DNA from: Tyto alba
Lineage: Eukaryota; Chordata; Aves; Strigiformes; Tytonidae
NCBI RefSeq assembly: GCF_018691265.1
Contig: NW_024881279.1
Span: 8,709,243-8,773,242, forward strand
Direction: 5' to 3'
DNA length: 64,000 nt
Program-made: the position numbers and the translations under genes
In this document: positions 51,001 to 62,955 of the stretch, in pieces
How positions within the stretch are numbered: the stretch's first letter is position 1
How the letters are laid out: each line of letters opens with the position of its first letter
Notes under the pieces: generated by a model
The model's database searches: none
Seen by the model: the letters and a program-made list of their open reading frames with translations, nothing else
What the model was told of the DNA's origin: nothing

Positions 51001-53461
51001 TTTGTCTTCATAGCACTTGAATTAGGGAAAATGATGGGGAATTGGACATGTGGGAACTTTGCAAGTAGATGTTCTGTGCTGTCTTCACTTGGAGAAGGAC
51101 AAGGATGATATAAATGCTGTAAAGCACTATATAGTAATCACACACTTTTTAAATGGAAATAATAACATATATTACATGCACATAAAATTGATATATATTA
51201 CAGCAATTAAACATGGATATATAAAAAGGAAATACCAAAGACTTATTTGGTAAAATAAATTAGACATTGGCTCTGTTCTCTTGATCATAAACTATATGGT
51301 AAAGACAAATCTCAATTTCAGTGAGTGTATGAAAGTGTACTGAACATATTTCAATAAAAATTACAAATAATTTGGTCTTTCAACACCCAATGGACTAGCT
51401 TTTGGATGAAATTCATCACCTGCGTACCACTGATACAAAGGCTAGCTGTATGGTTCATTTAATAAGCCAGGAGAGCCAAGCCTCCCTCCAGATCCCAATC
51501 CATAATGGACATCACCAGGAGTAGAGACTGACTGAAGAACAGTGTATTTGTTGTAGACTAAGGGGAGGATTTTAATGACTTCTGGATGTGTTAGAGCTCA
51601 CAGATGAAGAAAGGAGAGGTGGGGTTTGAAGGATAGAAAGTTAAAATCAAGTAGAAAAGTGTGAGGTATCTCTCTGCTGTTTTGAGGGCTTGTGAAGCTC
51701 TGTGCTGTGTGACAGCATGCTGACAAAAATGGTTGCTGAGCCATATTTGTGGTCTCTCTGGTGCTGCCATCGCTCCTTACTACTGGCTACCTCCATGCAG
51801 CTACATCTCATGCTTGGGGGATGCAGGTGCTCACCCACTGCAAGCTGCATGGGCGGTTACTCTACAGCACAAGTTGCAAGAGTTGTTCAGCCTCCTGGGT
51901 TCCTGCCTGTATTACCTGACAGCAGTTCCACTGCACTCCAAGGTTATCAGAGGTGAAAGCAGTGTCACTTCTCTTTTAATTCTGCCCTTACAGTAGTTAT
52001 CACAAAACAGAAGCATTAATGATAACAGTGCAAACTTCCTTACCGTGTACGTCTCTAATGAAATGTCTTGTGTGTCCCTAAAGGGGTGAAAGATAGTTGG
52101 ATCTTTCTCTCAATTATTTTTCCAGTCTATTAAACTGTCTAAACTCCAGTTTCTCAAAAATATATAAATAAAATAAAAACCAGAGACAATAAATGAAAAT
52201 TGAGGCCTCTGCTCATCTTATCCAGCATCATGGTTTATCATCCCCAGGAGATGTCTTCAGAAGCATGGCTTTATGACCATGAGAGAAAATATGATGCACT
52301 GAGAAAACTTGCAAATGTACAGCCTTGTTGCACACAAAATGGATCCCCTAAGTGATTTATCATGACCATTTGCAAAATAGAGGTAAGAGAAAGGGAAGGG
52401 ATGGCTCTGTTTAATTTCGTGTCTTTGCACAGCAAGAAGAAGCTACCACTGAGGGTGAAAGGAAAGGATAAAGGCAGTAGTGAGAGAGAGGAAAACGACT
52501 TAGTCTCCTCACAAAAGATATACCCCATCTGAGGATTGCTCTTGTTCAACTACCCAATTGAAAGAAAGTGCACTCCCAATGTATAATGGTGTAAGCATAT
52601 ATAAAAATGGAAGTTTATTTATCCTATCCTGAATCCTCTTTAGCTTGCTGCTGTTGTTTTGAAAAATGCCTTTATCTGTGTCCATGTCTCTGAGAGGAGG
52701 CAGGATGGCAACCCTTTTATACACAGCCCATTTCAAACACTGCAGATCATATACACTACATCATGGATCATATAAAATAGTTATGTACCTGCCTTTTGGA
52801 GCATATATATGTACTTGCCCATTAGTGAGATTTGGTTTCCCACCTCTGGTTCTCAGTGACTTTTTAAGAAAACAAAGGCAAAGGGACAAGGTAGAGTTAT
52901 GCACAGTTGTCTTAGCAAGATTATTTTTGCCTGCATTTAGCCCATCATACTTTAAACACCCAGCTCACATGCCTATGCATCCTATAAGGCCCCAAAAGTC
53001 AGTGAAGCTCCTCCACCTCCCTGTAGATCTGTCACCTTTTTGAGATTCCAATTTTTCTCTACTGACTTCAGACAGTAGATTTATTTAGTCAGATCAAGTG
53101 CATGCACAGAAATGAGGTTGGGTTTTGGCACAAACCCCTGGATAAGCTTTGCTGTTTATTTGGGTACCAAGAAAAGCAGAATAACAGCCGGATACTAAGG
53201 CTTTACAGAACCATCTGGCAGGGTTACCTTTGCAATATTGCTGGCTGACCACTGACTTAAGTGCATTATGGCTACTCACCTCATCTCCCTAGTCTCTGCC
53301 CTCACAGCCTACCATGTTAAAAAGGAGATTAATGGTATTTTCTGCCTTTGTCAATATTGAAGTGCATAAATGAAAAAACGCTGCACAAACCACACTGGAA
53401 CCACAGCTGCTTTGTTATCTCTCCTTGGCAGAAGCCACAAAAGTCCAGAACCACTGAGCCT
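48004..53461. other. Unassigned DNA, 48590-48900 conserved-element-like
   Basis: No gene or transposon is recognised. The stretch 48590-48900 is AT-rich but non-repetitive, with TTAATTAGCAATTA and further TAAT cores, and looks like a homeodomain-rich non-coding element. Frames at 48909-49211 and 51702-51996 are short and unidentified. Confidence 0.45.
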
Positions 53462-53580
53462 GAATGAAACCTCTGGAAGCCACCTGGTTCAACCTCCTCA
53501 CAAAGGACCACATTTAAAGCTAGATCCAGCTTCAGAGTTACAGCCAGTTAAATTAGGAGAATTTGAGTCAGTTCCCAAGA
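53462..53580 (-). mobile_element. CR1 LINE 3' fragment, antisense
   Basis: From ACCTCTGGAAGCCACCTGG through the CAACCTCC block to about 53580 the sequence resembles the reverse complement of the CR1 3' untranslated region in one of its common avian subfamilies. It is diverged and has small indels, so the insertion is old. No ORF2 part is attached, which fits the usual 5' truncation of CR1. Ends are approximate. Confidence 0.7.
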
Positions 53581-55412
53581 TTTTTGGTTCTGCAGTGAAA
53601 TAAAATAAAAGCAACAGTAAGAAGGTGGAAAGAGAAACCCGGAGATTCAGAATCAGGGCACTTGCACTGTCATTTACTCTCTTATTTCTGTAGTAGGGCA
53701 CAGGCATGAGACAACACTCCATGCTTGAGAATGCAAAGTTCACAATAAAGATGGTTCATGTTGCTGATGGTGATCTCTACAAGCACAGCATATGTGCTTG
53801 TGCACAATATAATGTATATTCTGAAGGAACAAATGATGGATTCACATGGTCACACCTAAGGGCAGAAATGCTAACTGTGGGTTAGCTGTTCTATACCTCC
53901 ATCCTACTCTGTTCACTCACTAGCATATGTCCATATGTGACCAGGACACCCGCTCCTTTGTAATGAGTGGATGCAGGAAATGGATCGTAGCACATCTCAG
54001 ATAATATTCCTGCTGGTCTCTTCTACGTCTGCTTTCCAGAGCACGTTTGACTGGGAAGCTAACTCATTAAATAAGGAGCAGAAAACAGAAATTTGGTGCT
54101 CTGAACTTATCCCTACCTTCTTGACAAATACATGTGCAAGTCACATCTTGCACCATCTCGCACAGATGGCTTGCAGGCCAACTCCCTCATTTGCACAGCA
54201 CCAGGTTGACAACTCTATCACATACTGAAATGAGATGACTGGAAATTTCTACCTTTAGCTACTCTTCCCCATGGGTTGAAGAATCAGATTATACCTTCAT
54301 ATCTTTGAAATAAAATACCACGCACAACTTGCAAAGCAAATAATACTGAAATAATCAGGTACTTTTTAATCAATCATTTCACTGAGGAGGACTATGGTTT
54401 AGCTTAAAAATCTTAAAGAGGGACATGGCACGAGAACATACCTGCATAGGAACAGTTAATTTCTTGCAGTCTTCTGTTTCTCTCAGCATGCTGTTTCTGT
54501 TTATACTTCACACAAATCAAATCAAGAGGATCTGCAGGAATCGGAAAAGGTCATATACCCGTTACCTCCTATAACATTCATCAAATGGGTTGGACCTTGG
54601 GTTATAGCTCTGCTCTTTGAGGAGGGATAGGGAAGCTTCTTCCACTCTGATAGTCTAAAGGATCTCTCAGTTTTACCCTGCAGAGCACCTTCTGCTCAGT
54701 TCTACCCCACTAATATCCTGCATAAATAGGTTAATCTTACCCCATGTCTGACAGTGGTCAGTAGTGAGTGCTTAGGGGAAAGAGGACAGCAAAGATGGAG
54801 TGATATTTTCCTTAGTTAACTTCCTTGATCCTCACAATCTGTGATTTAGGAACTTCTAGATCTTGAGAGTAGACCCAGATCATAGTCTAGATGTCATCAA
54901 TGTAGTCCAGTGTTCACTGGCTGAAATTTAAACAATTACTCTTCTTCAGAGGCAGCCTGGGGAAAGGTAGCCTTACTCCAAAGTGACCAAAGTAAAAAAG
55001 AAGTGGTTGGAGAGGAACTTCTTTCCTAGAAGTGAATTGTCATCCATAGCTTGAATTCTTTGGGCCAGTCTACTTCATTCCCCACAGAGGGTAATCTGCA
55101 CTTGAGAAACTAATCCATCCATGTGCAGATTTGACAGCATTGCCTCCCCACCTATAAGAGACTGATATGTAATTGAAAGGTTTTTGTCTCACTTTATTAA
55201 TTAAAGTGATGTGGTTTTGAAAAATGAATCCCTCGTAAGTTTAACCAAGTATATTGAGAGACTGAATATTGTAGGAAATCAACATCTTGGGATGCCATCT
55301 GTAACACTGTTCAGCAAATGCATCTTCAGGCCATTCTTTTCCTGCAGTATTAATATTGAAAACATGACTATGAGGAGGTTCCTCCTTAGGACATTGTAAG
55401 TGAATCCTTAGT
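53581..55412. other. Unassigned DNA
   Basis: No gene or further transposon is recognised in this interval. Confidence 0.5.
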
Positions 55413-55437
55413 CTTAGGTCATGACAGCTGACCTAAG
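55413..55437. promoter_or_regulatory. 9-bp inverted repeat of nuclear-receptor half-sites (IR7)
   Basis: CTTAGGTCA (55413-55421) and TGACCTAAG (55429-55437) are exact reverse complements separated by TGACAGC. Each arm holds a consensus AGGTCA half-site. An inverted repeat with 7-base spacing is not a standard receptor arrangement, so a cruciform or accidental palindrome is equally possible. It lies about 185 bases upstream of the older LTR. Confidence 0.45.
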
Positions 55438-55621
55438 CAGTTTGTATCTTGTCTGCCAAGATGATCCAAACTCAGAGAGGAGAAAGGAAGTGGGGAAGGA
55501 AATGTTGTTAAGATATTGTTGGAATGGTGACAGTAATCCTCCTAATCTGTCTCTGCAGAGTCACACAGTCTACTTAAAACCTGAACCTCTCAGCAGCTTC
55601 AGAGAGAAGAGAAAACTGCTT

Positions 55622-56218
55622 TGTCCTAGTTTCAGTTGGGATAGAGCTAATTTTCCTTTTTAGTAGCTAGAATGGTGCTGTGGTTTGGATTCAATATGGG
55701 ATTATGTATGAGGAGAATATTGATAATACACTGATGTTTTTAGTTTTTGCTAAGAAATCAAAGACTTTTCAACTTCCCATGTTCTGATAGTGTGCAGGTG
55801 CACAAGAAGCTGGGATGGAGCAGAACCAAAGCAACTGACCCAAATTGGTCAATGAAATATTCCATATCATACAACATCATGCTCACTACATAGATGAAGT
55901 TTGGCCCAGAAGTTGTCTCTTTCTTATGGGATTGTAGATTCAGGATTTCTCCCTCCTCTGGGGTCACTAGCCAGGGCTGGGCTGGGCATCAATCAGCAGA
56001 TGCTGAGCAATCACATTGTTCATCACTTGTCAGTATACCTTATTATTACTATTATAATTATAATTTTATTTCATTTCTATTATTAAATTGTGTTTATCTC
56101 AACCTAGGATTCTCCTTACATTCACCCATCCAATTCTCTCTCCCATTCTCCAGGGAGGGGGCAGGGGGAGTGAGTGGCTGCATGGTATTTGGCTCCCATC
56201 TGGGTTTAAACTACAACA
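55622..56218 (+). mobile_element. Diverged solo LTR, ERVL-like, related to the LTR at 27584
   Basis: The element starts TGTCCTAGTTTCAG and ends CTACAACA. It aligns by eye along its length with the LTR at 27584-28177: the GGGATAGAGCTAATTTTC start, the GCACAAGAAGCTGGGA block, the ACAACATCATGCTCA block, TTTATCTCAACC and the final GGGGGAGTGAGTGGCTGCATGG region. It is clearly more diverged and belongs to another subfamily. ATTAAA is preserved at about 56082-56087, while the TATA position is degraded. An ATT/TAT simple repeat lies at 56041-56065. No clear target-site duplication was found and no internal retroviral sequence adjoins. Confidence 0.8.
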
Positions 56219-56562
56219 CACTTGTAAAAACTTTTCTAACAAACCCAGACATTACCTCAGAACAGAACAAGTAGCAAGCAGTCCTTTACAAGTTATGGGT
56301 TTAAAATTCTACGTCTTGCTCTTTACCTGATTCACAAACAAGAAATGTAACACTACTGTTTTGGAAAGCTTCCTCCAGAATTCAAGAGCCATTTCAAGCT
56401 GGCTATCCTATTTGGGATATGAAAACAGTTTCATTCTGGAACATTGCCATGAGAAGTCATGTAGAGATGTTCGTATGATCTGCTAAAGCAGACCTACAGC
56501 AGAGCATCACTGTGCAGGAAAGATGCTAGACAGGGAGCAGGCTTAGAGCAGTGAGAGTGATT

Positions 56563-56787
56563 AAACCTTGGAAGAGGGGCTCAGAGAGCCTGGTGCATTT
56601 CTGCCCATGGAGATAGACCAGACTTGACTGGAAAAGTCCCTGAGCTGTCCTTTTCCCTGTCTGGAAAAGACCTACTAATTTTGAAAGTAGATCTAACCTT
56701 GAGTTTGGCCCTGCTTTGAGTGAAGGCTTGATTAGGTGACCTATAGATGTCCCTTTCAACTTAAAATTATTCTATGATCCTATGAAT
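56563..56787 (+). mobile_element. CR1 LINE 3' end
   Basis: The block CTTGGAAGAGGGGCTCAGAG, the GATGTCCCTTTCAAC segment and the terminal TATTCTATGATCCTATGAAT correspond to the CR1 3' end, including the octamer-type tail of CR1 elements. It is 5' truncated and diverged. The 5' boundary is approximate; similarity becomes unclear before about 56563. It lies 345 bases after the LTR in the same orientation, but the two are unrelated insertions. Confidence 0.8.
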
Positions 56788-57471
56788 CTAGTCAAGGTCA
56801 GCAGCAAAGCTACTTTCTATTTCTGTACTTCTATTTTCCTCCCTGGAATTAGCCTGACTGGTTTGTTTTTCCTGATACAGGATGGCTCTCACTGCCCACC
56901 TCTATCATATCCAACATGATGAAGACCTTGACAAGACCCTCAAGGTGCTATACCCTATGAAAAACAAAGGAATTCCTCAGTTTGTGCACAGCTAGTGTTA
57001 TAAATCTGAACTGATCTAGACAAAACACTGAAACCCAATGTCACAAGTGTACGCTCAGCATTTTCCCTTCTCATGTTGTAGAAAAGTATCCAGTAATCTA
57101 CACTCACCCAAAAGACTGAAGAATGTACCAGTTCTGAGAACAGCATGGTGGTACCTACAGGAGCATTTTGGGTATGAAAAAGATGCACATCATGAAGAAA
57201 CAATTCAGCTTCAGCGACAACTCAGTTTCATAGACTACAGCATGAGTAGCTCCGTTGAGGTTTCCTGGATCAGATTTGCCACATTTTACTAAATCAGTCA
57301 TGGTTCCAGCACTCTCCCACATGTGTGCATCTGTCACAGTTCTCTCATGACAGTAAGGCGTTTACACTGGGTGCTGATTGCACCTGCATGTTTTCCTGCA
57401 ATGAGAAAAACTGTATGTTTTAAGTAGCTTTTTAGTTTCTAGGCATTTCAAAGAACATGGGGATAAAATAA
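56788..57471. other. Unassigned DNA
   Basis: No gene or repeat is recognised. Overlapping frames at 56955-57337 on both strands are short shadows of one another. Confidence 0.5.
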
Positions 57472-57498
57472 TAATAATGATAATAACAATAAAAAAAG
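57472..57498. repeat. (AAT)n microsatellite, degenerate
   Basis: AAT/ATA triplets with GAT and AAC interruptions over about 27 bases. Confidence 0.8.
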
Positions 57499-57649
57499 AG
57501 ATCCAGAACTAGGTTGGCAAACATAATCACAAGGTATATTAAAAAGTTAAACATAGCTTGGTGCTTTGAAAATCAAGCACCACGGGAAGCCGAGGATGTG
57601 TTGTCCCTTGGCTTTATGTCACTTTTAAAAAGGAACGCTGTAATTGAGT

Positions 57650-57860
57650 AATCAGCTTGCTGGTTGCCATGGCAATTGCTGCTGGCTGCTGCAGGGAACC
57701 GGCCCCCGCGCTTTGTCTGTGCAGCGCCGAGGGCAGCCACCCACCGCCGCTCCCCCAGCACCCAGCCCTGTGCTTGCAGTCCGGGGAGCACGAGCGCTCA
57801 CTGTTCTCACAGACAGAGCCCAGGACTTGGCATCAAGCAGCGAAGGGGAATAAATATAAC
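57650..57860. promoter_or_regulatory. Small GC- and CpG-rich element with X-box
   Basis: About 200 bases stand out by high GC and roughly ten CpGs within 57700-57805, in a window that is otherwise CpG-poor. At its left edge GTTGCCATGGCAAT (57663-57676) is a near-perfect RFX X-box. At its right edge AATAAATATAA (57849-57859) is AT-rich and TATA-like. Long overlapping frames on both strands here result from few stops in GC-rich DNA; none shows a known family. A promoter (for example of a non-coding RNA or a first exon) or an enhancer are plausible; no exon can be defined. Confidence 0.45.
57663..57676. promoter_or_regulatory. X-box (RFX site)
   Basis: GTTGCCATGGCAAT differs from the palindromic consensus GTTGCCATGGCAAC only in the last base. 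RFX proteins bind such sites as dimers. Its position at the edge of a CpG-rich segment supports, but does not prove, a regulatory role. Confidence 0.5.
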
Positions 57861-59178
57861 ATGGGGAGACCGTGGCTTGGAGGAGGATTTGAGTCAGAAG
57901 TCCAATGGCACCTTCCACTGTCAGTCAGCAACTTGGGTTGCACTGTTAAGGCATTTAGCAGATGGCAGTGCTAGTGTGTTTTGGATCTCATGCTAGTGGG
58001 GGACTCAGGGGTTAATTCCAAATTTAAATGCAGTGTGGAAAGTGAAAAGTATGTACAGGATCCATACTGGGAAAGCTGTTTGTCAGCCGTCTTTACCTGG
58101 TGATTAAAGTCAACTCATGCTGATCAGCATTTAAACTTTTAACTGAAAGGCGGATCTGATAGCAATAGGACATGTGTGTATGGATGAAAGAAGGAAAACA
58201 GGTTAAGCTGAGGTTTCTAAAATGCACAAAGGGAAAGGACTTCTTTTATCCACTGCTGGAACTTCACCTGCTGTTTCTCCTGGGGAATCCTCTCATTGGG
58301 AGATCAAGAGAAGGTTTTTGGAGAGTGACATGACCGTATTTTCTAGAGAATGGTACAAATGACTAAATCACATAGTAAATGACAGATAATTTCAATTGAG
58401 AATAATTCAAAATCTTCCATTTTGCTGGCTCATGTCATTCCTAGCTGCTACTCTGACATTCCCATACCACACCAACCTGGAGCTATCCCACCCCCACATG
58501 CACTCTCCAATCTCTGCACAGGGTTTCCTTCATTGTACAGAGTGGAAACATCCTAACTTACCATATCCTGAATGGGAGAAAGTGTTCAGTACTTCTTGTT
58601 TACTGCAAAAACAAATGACAAGCTGCATAATGCATCTAGAAATTAAGTACTGTATTGGTGAATGTTACCGCTACAGTACCTTGTGTTTCCTACCACACTA
58701 CCCCTAGCATGAGTATTTCTGCACTTGCTGTCCTGAACAGAGGTAGAAGCTCCCCTAAACCTGTAATGTGACCCAGGAGAGTGGTTAAGATTAGGTTTTT
58801 CTAAGCATGCCATCTATACTAGGTGGGAAGAACAGCCCATGGAATAGATGTGCTCTTCATCCCACTCTTCTTCTAACATGATGGCCATGATGCAGATGGT
58901 CCATATTAATGTGTTAATAAACTGAGAGGTACCTTTTCTCTGGCACAGTGAGTCCTGCATGTGATGAAAACACACTTTTGTTACAAAGCAGCACTTTCAG
59001 ATCTACGACACGGAGTCCACTTCAAGGGTAACTTAAGGATCATCCTTAAAAGGTAGTATTGCTATAGGGTCATGACCAACTCAGAGCACTTGTGATTTCA
59101 GTGCAGAACTGGAGTAAACTGGGGCAGTGCTGAGCCACTGGGAGCATGGTGATGCAATATTCTCAGTGAGGGAGTCCC
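57861..59178. other. Unassigned DNA
   Basis: No gene or transposon is recognised. A plus-strand frame at 58396-58707 (103 codons) has no family signal. Confidence 0.5.
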
Positions 59179-59191
59179 TGACCTGAGGTCA
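59179..59191. promoter_or_regulatory. Everted repeat of AGGTCA half-sites, 1-base spacing
   Basis: TGACCT-G-AGGTCA is a perfect 6-bp inverted repeat around one G. Both halves match the nuclear-receptor half-site consensus in everted (ER1) arrangement. A longer everted spacing is typical of known elements, so function is uncertain. Confidence 0.3.
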
Positions 59192-62100
59192 CCTCCAGAG
59201 CCATACCATGAGGACAATAAAATATTCTAGCTTCATTTCTCCATGCAAGCATCTGTTGAGGTTTTGACCTTAGGTCCCTAGTTGCAAACTGAGGATCTCC
59301 TTGTCAGGAAAAAGAAAATTCATCTTGATTAGAAAACAGATAATGCATTTAGATTTATCCGTCTTCAGCTACTGGGATGTTGTGACTGTGACATATACAG
59401 AGAATCAAGGCAAAACCCAAAGTCCTTTAAACATAGATTAGCCAAACCATGATAGTAATTACAATGTTATCACTCCACAAAAGCAGAAGTTTGTATTAAA
59501 AAGAACCAGGCACATATTACATGTCCTCTTAAATGACCAAGCAAATGAGCTAGGAGAGATCAACATGTGCTTCCTCAGATTTGGGTTCTTTTCAATATTT
59601 TATTTTTTTCAATCATACAGCATTTTAGAGTTTCATAAATAAGGTCTAAAGTAAGTGACAAATGAAAGACTGTTGTCTCTCCAACACACTCTTAACAAAT
59701 TTCTCCCTAATATGTCTGATGTCTTCTTAAATTAATATTGTTTCATTTGTCTGCTGTCTTCTGCAAACAAATGACCCAAAGCATATCAACATAATTCTGG
59801 AAACTATTTCTCATTATTTATTTGCTTCTATAAGAGCCAGTGGAGACTGTATGATGCACTGTTTCTTTGCAGAGATTATGCAAATACTACTTTTATTCCT
59901 CCTCCATTTTTAAGGGTAAAATGGTGTGTAGTTAAAAGCTATCTGAACCCCAGAGACATCTGCCAGCACAGCATAAGATAGTGAAAATTAAAGCTGATCA
60001 AATTTAAGTACACCGTAACTCCTGACAGTGTCCTTTAAAAATTAGTCTCTGCATACTGAAAAAAATGTTCCTCCATTTGTAATAATCACATTTCCCTTTG
60101 CTTCTCTAAGTTTAGAACATTTTGTTTTGCACTCTGTAATGTCCTTAGCAGACTATACCATGCTCAAGTCTATCTAGCAAGTTGGAACAGTGATAGAAAT
60201 TTTAATTAATCGCTGTAAGGTTCTATTTTGCATGAAGAAGACTCAGCCTCTTTGACCCATTAATTAAATTGTGGAATTTATAGTTCCTTGAAAATGTTGA
60301 AGAAGCAAAAGATTAGACAGATCTGATCTGTATTTGAAATGGAAATTGAGACACATTGGACTGTTGATAGGGAAGAGCAAAGTGACATGTTAAAAAATTC
60401 TTTTAGTTCAACAGCCATCCACTAAGCCAAAACCAATTGGAAACATGAATTTTCCGTGACAAAAATAATACAGCAGCAAGAGTCAATAGGTTAGATCTTT
60501 AGGGGTGAATTGGCCAAGCTCCTTTAATCCCAATAGAAGCTCCAGCTTCCACAGAAAGAATTTGGTTTCCACACTTCTGTGAGTGAAACAATCTAAATCT
60601 TTCCTCTTCGTTAAGGAATTAAATCCTGATATGTTTGGGCAGTGCCCAGGAGAAGAGAAAGCCGCCTGATTAAAATGATAGAGCAAAGAATGTGGGTCCC
60701 TCCGGCCCCAGATGAGCTCTGAACCCACAGTAAGTCCGCAGGCGAGACACTTGCACATCTTGCACTGCAAATGGAACTGCAGAGGTGGGTGTAAGCACCA
60801 GGCTCTTATTGTAATTCAAAATCTCTCTCAGTGCTGAGGTAGGAAAAGTAAATATTTTATTGAAAAAGTAGTTGCTTGTAATGTTAAATTCATTGATAAG
60901 AAGGCTCAGATTCCTTTAAATTCCTTCCCTTGGTTACTAGTGTATGAATCAGTTTATTAAAACCAGTAGGTATTTCTTCTGGAAAATTCTTGTGGAGTAT
61001 AGTAGAGAATTCTATATATTCTTCTGTTCTATCTTGTAATATTGAATTAATTAACACAGGGACCTGCTGTGGATCCCAGACAGACAAACAACTAGAACTC
61101 TGACTTAGGTGAAGCACATTAGTAATAGACATACATCTCTCAAATCACTATGACTTGTTTCCATTCTCAAAGCATTATAAAACTGTAATAAATGCACCAC
61201 AGACATGAAGTAAAAGATGCTGTCTGCCTCAAAGCCTTGAAACAGTGACACCACTTTACTCCAGGAAAATGTCTGAGGTCTGAGCTAAGTTCATGTGTTT
61301 GGGTTCAGTTGGATTTGGGTTTATAGTTTGTGCCTGGCTGCGAGGTGGACTGGGAAGGAGGATCAAGCAGATGTGGAACATCAGGAAGAGGGGTACACAC
61401 AGGGATTACAAAGCACACAATTCTGACAGTGTGATTTTGGCTTTCTGTTGATTTCCTGAATCTTCAGGGATTGTATCAATAAAATATGCTTGACTAGGTA
61501 TGGCTGTAAGTTAATGACATTTTTTTACCTAAGACTTATTTTTTTCCCCAGAAGAGGCCAGGAGTGAACTGTACTCAAATTGTAGTTGAGAAACTTCATA
61601 TCAGCAAAAGTAATTTCTTCACAAAATTTAAATCATTACCAGTATTTAATATTCATCTACTTGCTTTTCACCTCCACAGACTGTCCATGCTTATTGAATT
61701 TATTTCTGAGTCAGCCACAGGTATGTACTCTCTTACTCCCATTCCTGGTATCCCCATTGCCATCCTGTATGCAGAACAGCTCCTCCAGGCCAGGCACAGA
61801 TCTCATTTGGGCCAGTGTCCAAGCAGATTAGACATGCAAATATTCAGCTTTGTACTATTTGGAGGCTCAAACTGCAGATGCATTGGGAAAATCACTCAAG
61901 AAACTTGATTTTGTATATGGATTTAAAACGATTAGAGTGAAATGCTATTCTGCATGATTAGATATTTGTTTTCCTAAAATCTTTCCTAAATACGATGATA
62001 TTCCCCTTCCCCAGACAGCAATGTTTCCAGGATTCCTTTAGTCAGTCATTATGTCTAGGACAAGTCTTTGGCCTCCTTAATCTTGGCATGACAGTATTAA

Positions 62101-62326
62101 CAATCCTTACAAAAACATTTATCCACATCTTAAGCCTCCTTGGCAGTATTAAATCATCTACCATCCCACGTATACAAGCTGGCTGATGGATGTATGCAAA
62201 TGCCGAGCGTTAGGGAAAGATGTTTTAAAATACTGTCCCAGTAAATTAATGAGATTACTACAAGAAGAGAGAAGGCATGATAAGTTGTTCTGTTGTTGAC
62301 TATATATTCCCAGGATACAATGGTGA
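59192..62326. other. Unassigned AT-rich DNA
   Basis: No gene or transposon is recognised. An octamer ATGCAAAT lies at 59878-59885 in non-repetitive AT-rich sequence. Overlapping plus-strand frames at 61564-61908 are unidentified. Confidence 0.5.
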
Positions 62327-62350
62327 TAGGCAGGCAGGCAGGTAGATAGG
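62327..62350. repeat. (AGGC)n/(AGAT)-type short tetranucleotide repeat
   Basis: Three to four GGCA units followed by TAGATAGG. It is a minor simple repeat. Confidence 0.75.
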
Positions 62351-62762
62351 TGTTTAGGGTACCTATCCAGCTGAGAATCTCAAATATAGATAATGTTCTG
62401 TGTTATCCAGTTATTTGCTTTGTAGCTTTTCAAGCTACATGAGCACTGCTTTCTTTTTAAGTCTCCTCGGTTTCTAATTTAAGTGAATAAAGAAGTAAAC
62501 CTTTCCATTTCTATTTGGTCCCTACAAATAGCTCCTAGCACAGAATATGATGCGGGGCAGTGGGTATTTAATACCTGTGCGTGGCCATTTGCTGCTTGGG
62601 CTATGGCTAAGACATTCTGCATCATGCCTCCCCCCGGGTGAAACATAAGTGCTCAGGTGTTAGTGAAATGCTGATAAATTGAAGCCCGGAGGTTGCCCTA
62701 GGAGCCAGGGATGTGGGGTTGGACCCCACTGCAACCCTGCCCGACTGGCTGCCTGCAAACCC

Positions 62763-62779
62763 GGGGAGGGAGGGTAGGG
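62763..62779 (+). promoter_or_regulatory. G-quadruplex-forming motif
   Basis: Runs of 4, 3, 3 and 3 G (62763-62766, 62768-62770, 62772-62774, 62777-62779) are separated by loops of 1, 1 and 2 bases. Very short loops predict a stable parallel quadruplex. Confidence 0.75.
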
Positions 62780-62844
62780 TTGCTCCGGTGCTCCCCGGGA
62801 ATTGCCTACACATGATTGCAGCTCAGGCTGTGACTTAAAAAGTG

Positions 62845-62858
62845 GCAGCAGGTGGCAT
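62845..62858 (+). promoter_or_regulatory. CTCF-like motif
   Basis: GCAGCAGGTGGCAT matches 12 of 14 positions of CCASYAGRKGGCRS, and the central AGCAGGTGGCA is intact. The GC-rich surroundings are typical of CTCF sites. It has the same orientation as the candidate at 37630. Confidence 0.35.
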
Positions 62859-62864
62859 GTGGAA

Positions 62865-62955
62865 AAGAGCAGAACAGCTCTGGGCTGGTGGGTGACATGG
62901 TCAGAGTTCCCCGGGATGGTGGGTGACAGTCACAGCTCCCTGGGCTGGTGCTGGG
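62865..62955. repeat. Imperfect tandem repeat, ~30-bp unit
   Basis: The phrase GGGCTGGTGGGTGACA starts at 62882, recurs as GGGATGGTGGGTGACA at 62913 and begins again as GGGCTGGTG at 62942. The spacer between copies ends in AGTTCCC or AGCTCCC. The unit is about 29-31 bases with roughly three copies. Confidence 0.7.

Noticed and set aside
57573..57996. Several overlapping frames of 70-110 codons on both strands
   Set aside because: They reflect the scarcity of stop codons in the GC-rich segment; none has a recognisable domain or a preferred frame.
16939..62201. Octamer (ATTTGCAT/ATGCAAAT) sites at 16939, 37741, 37861, ~42816, 59878 and 62194
   Set aside because: About four are expected by chance in AT-rich DNA of this length, so six is not a meaningful excess.
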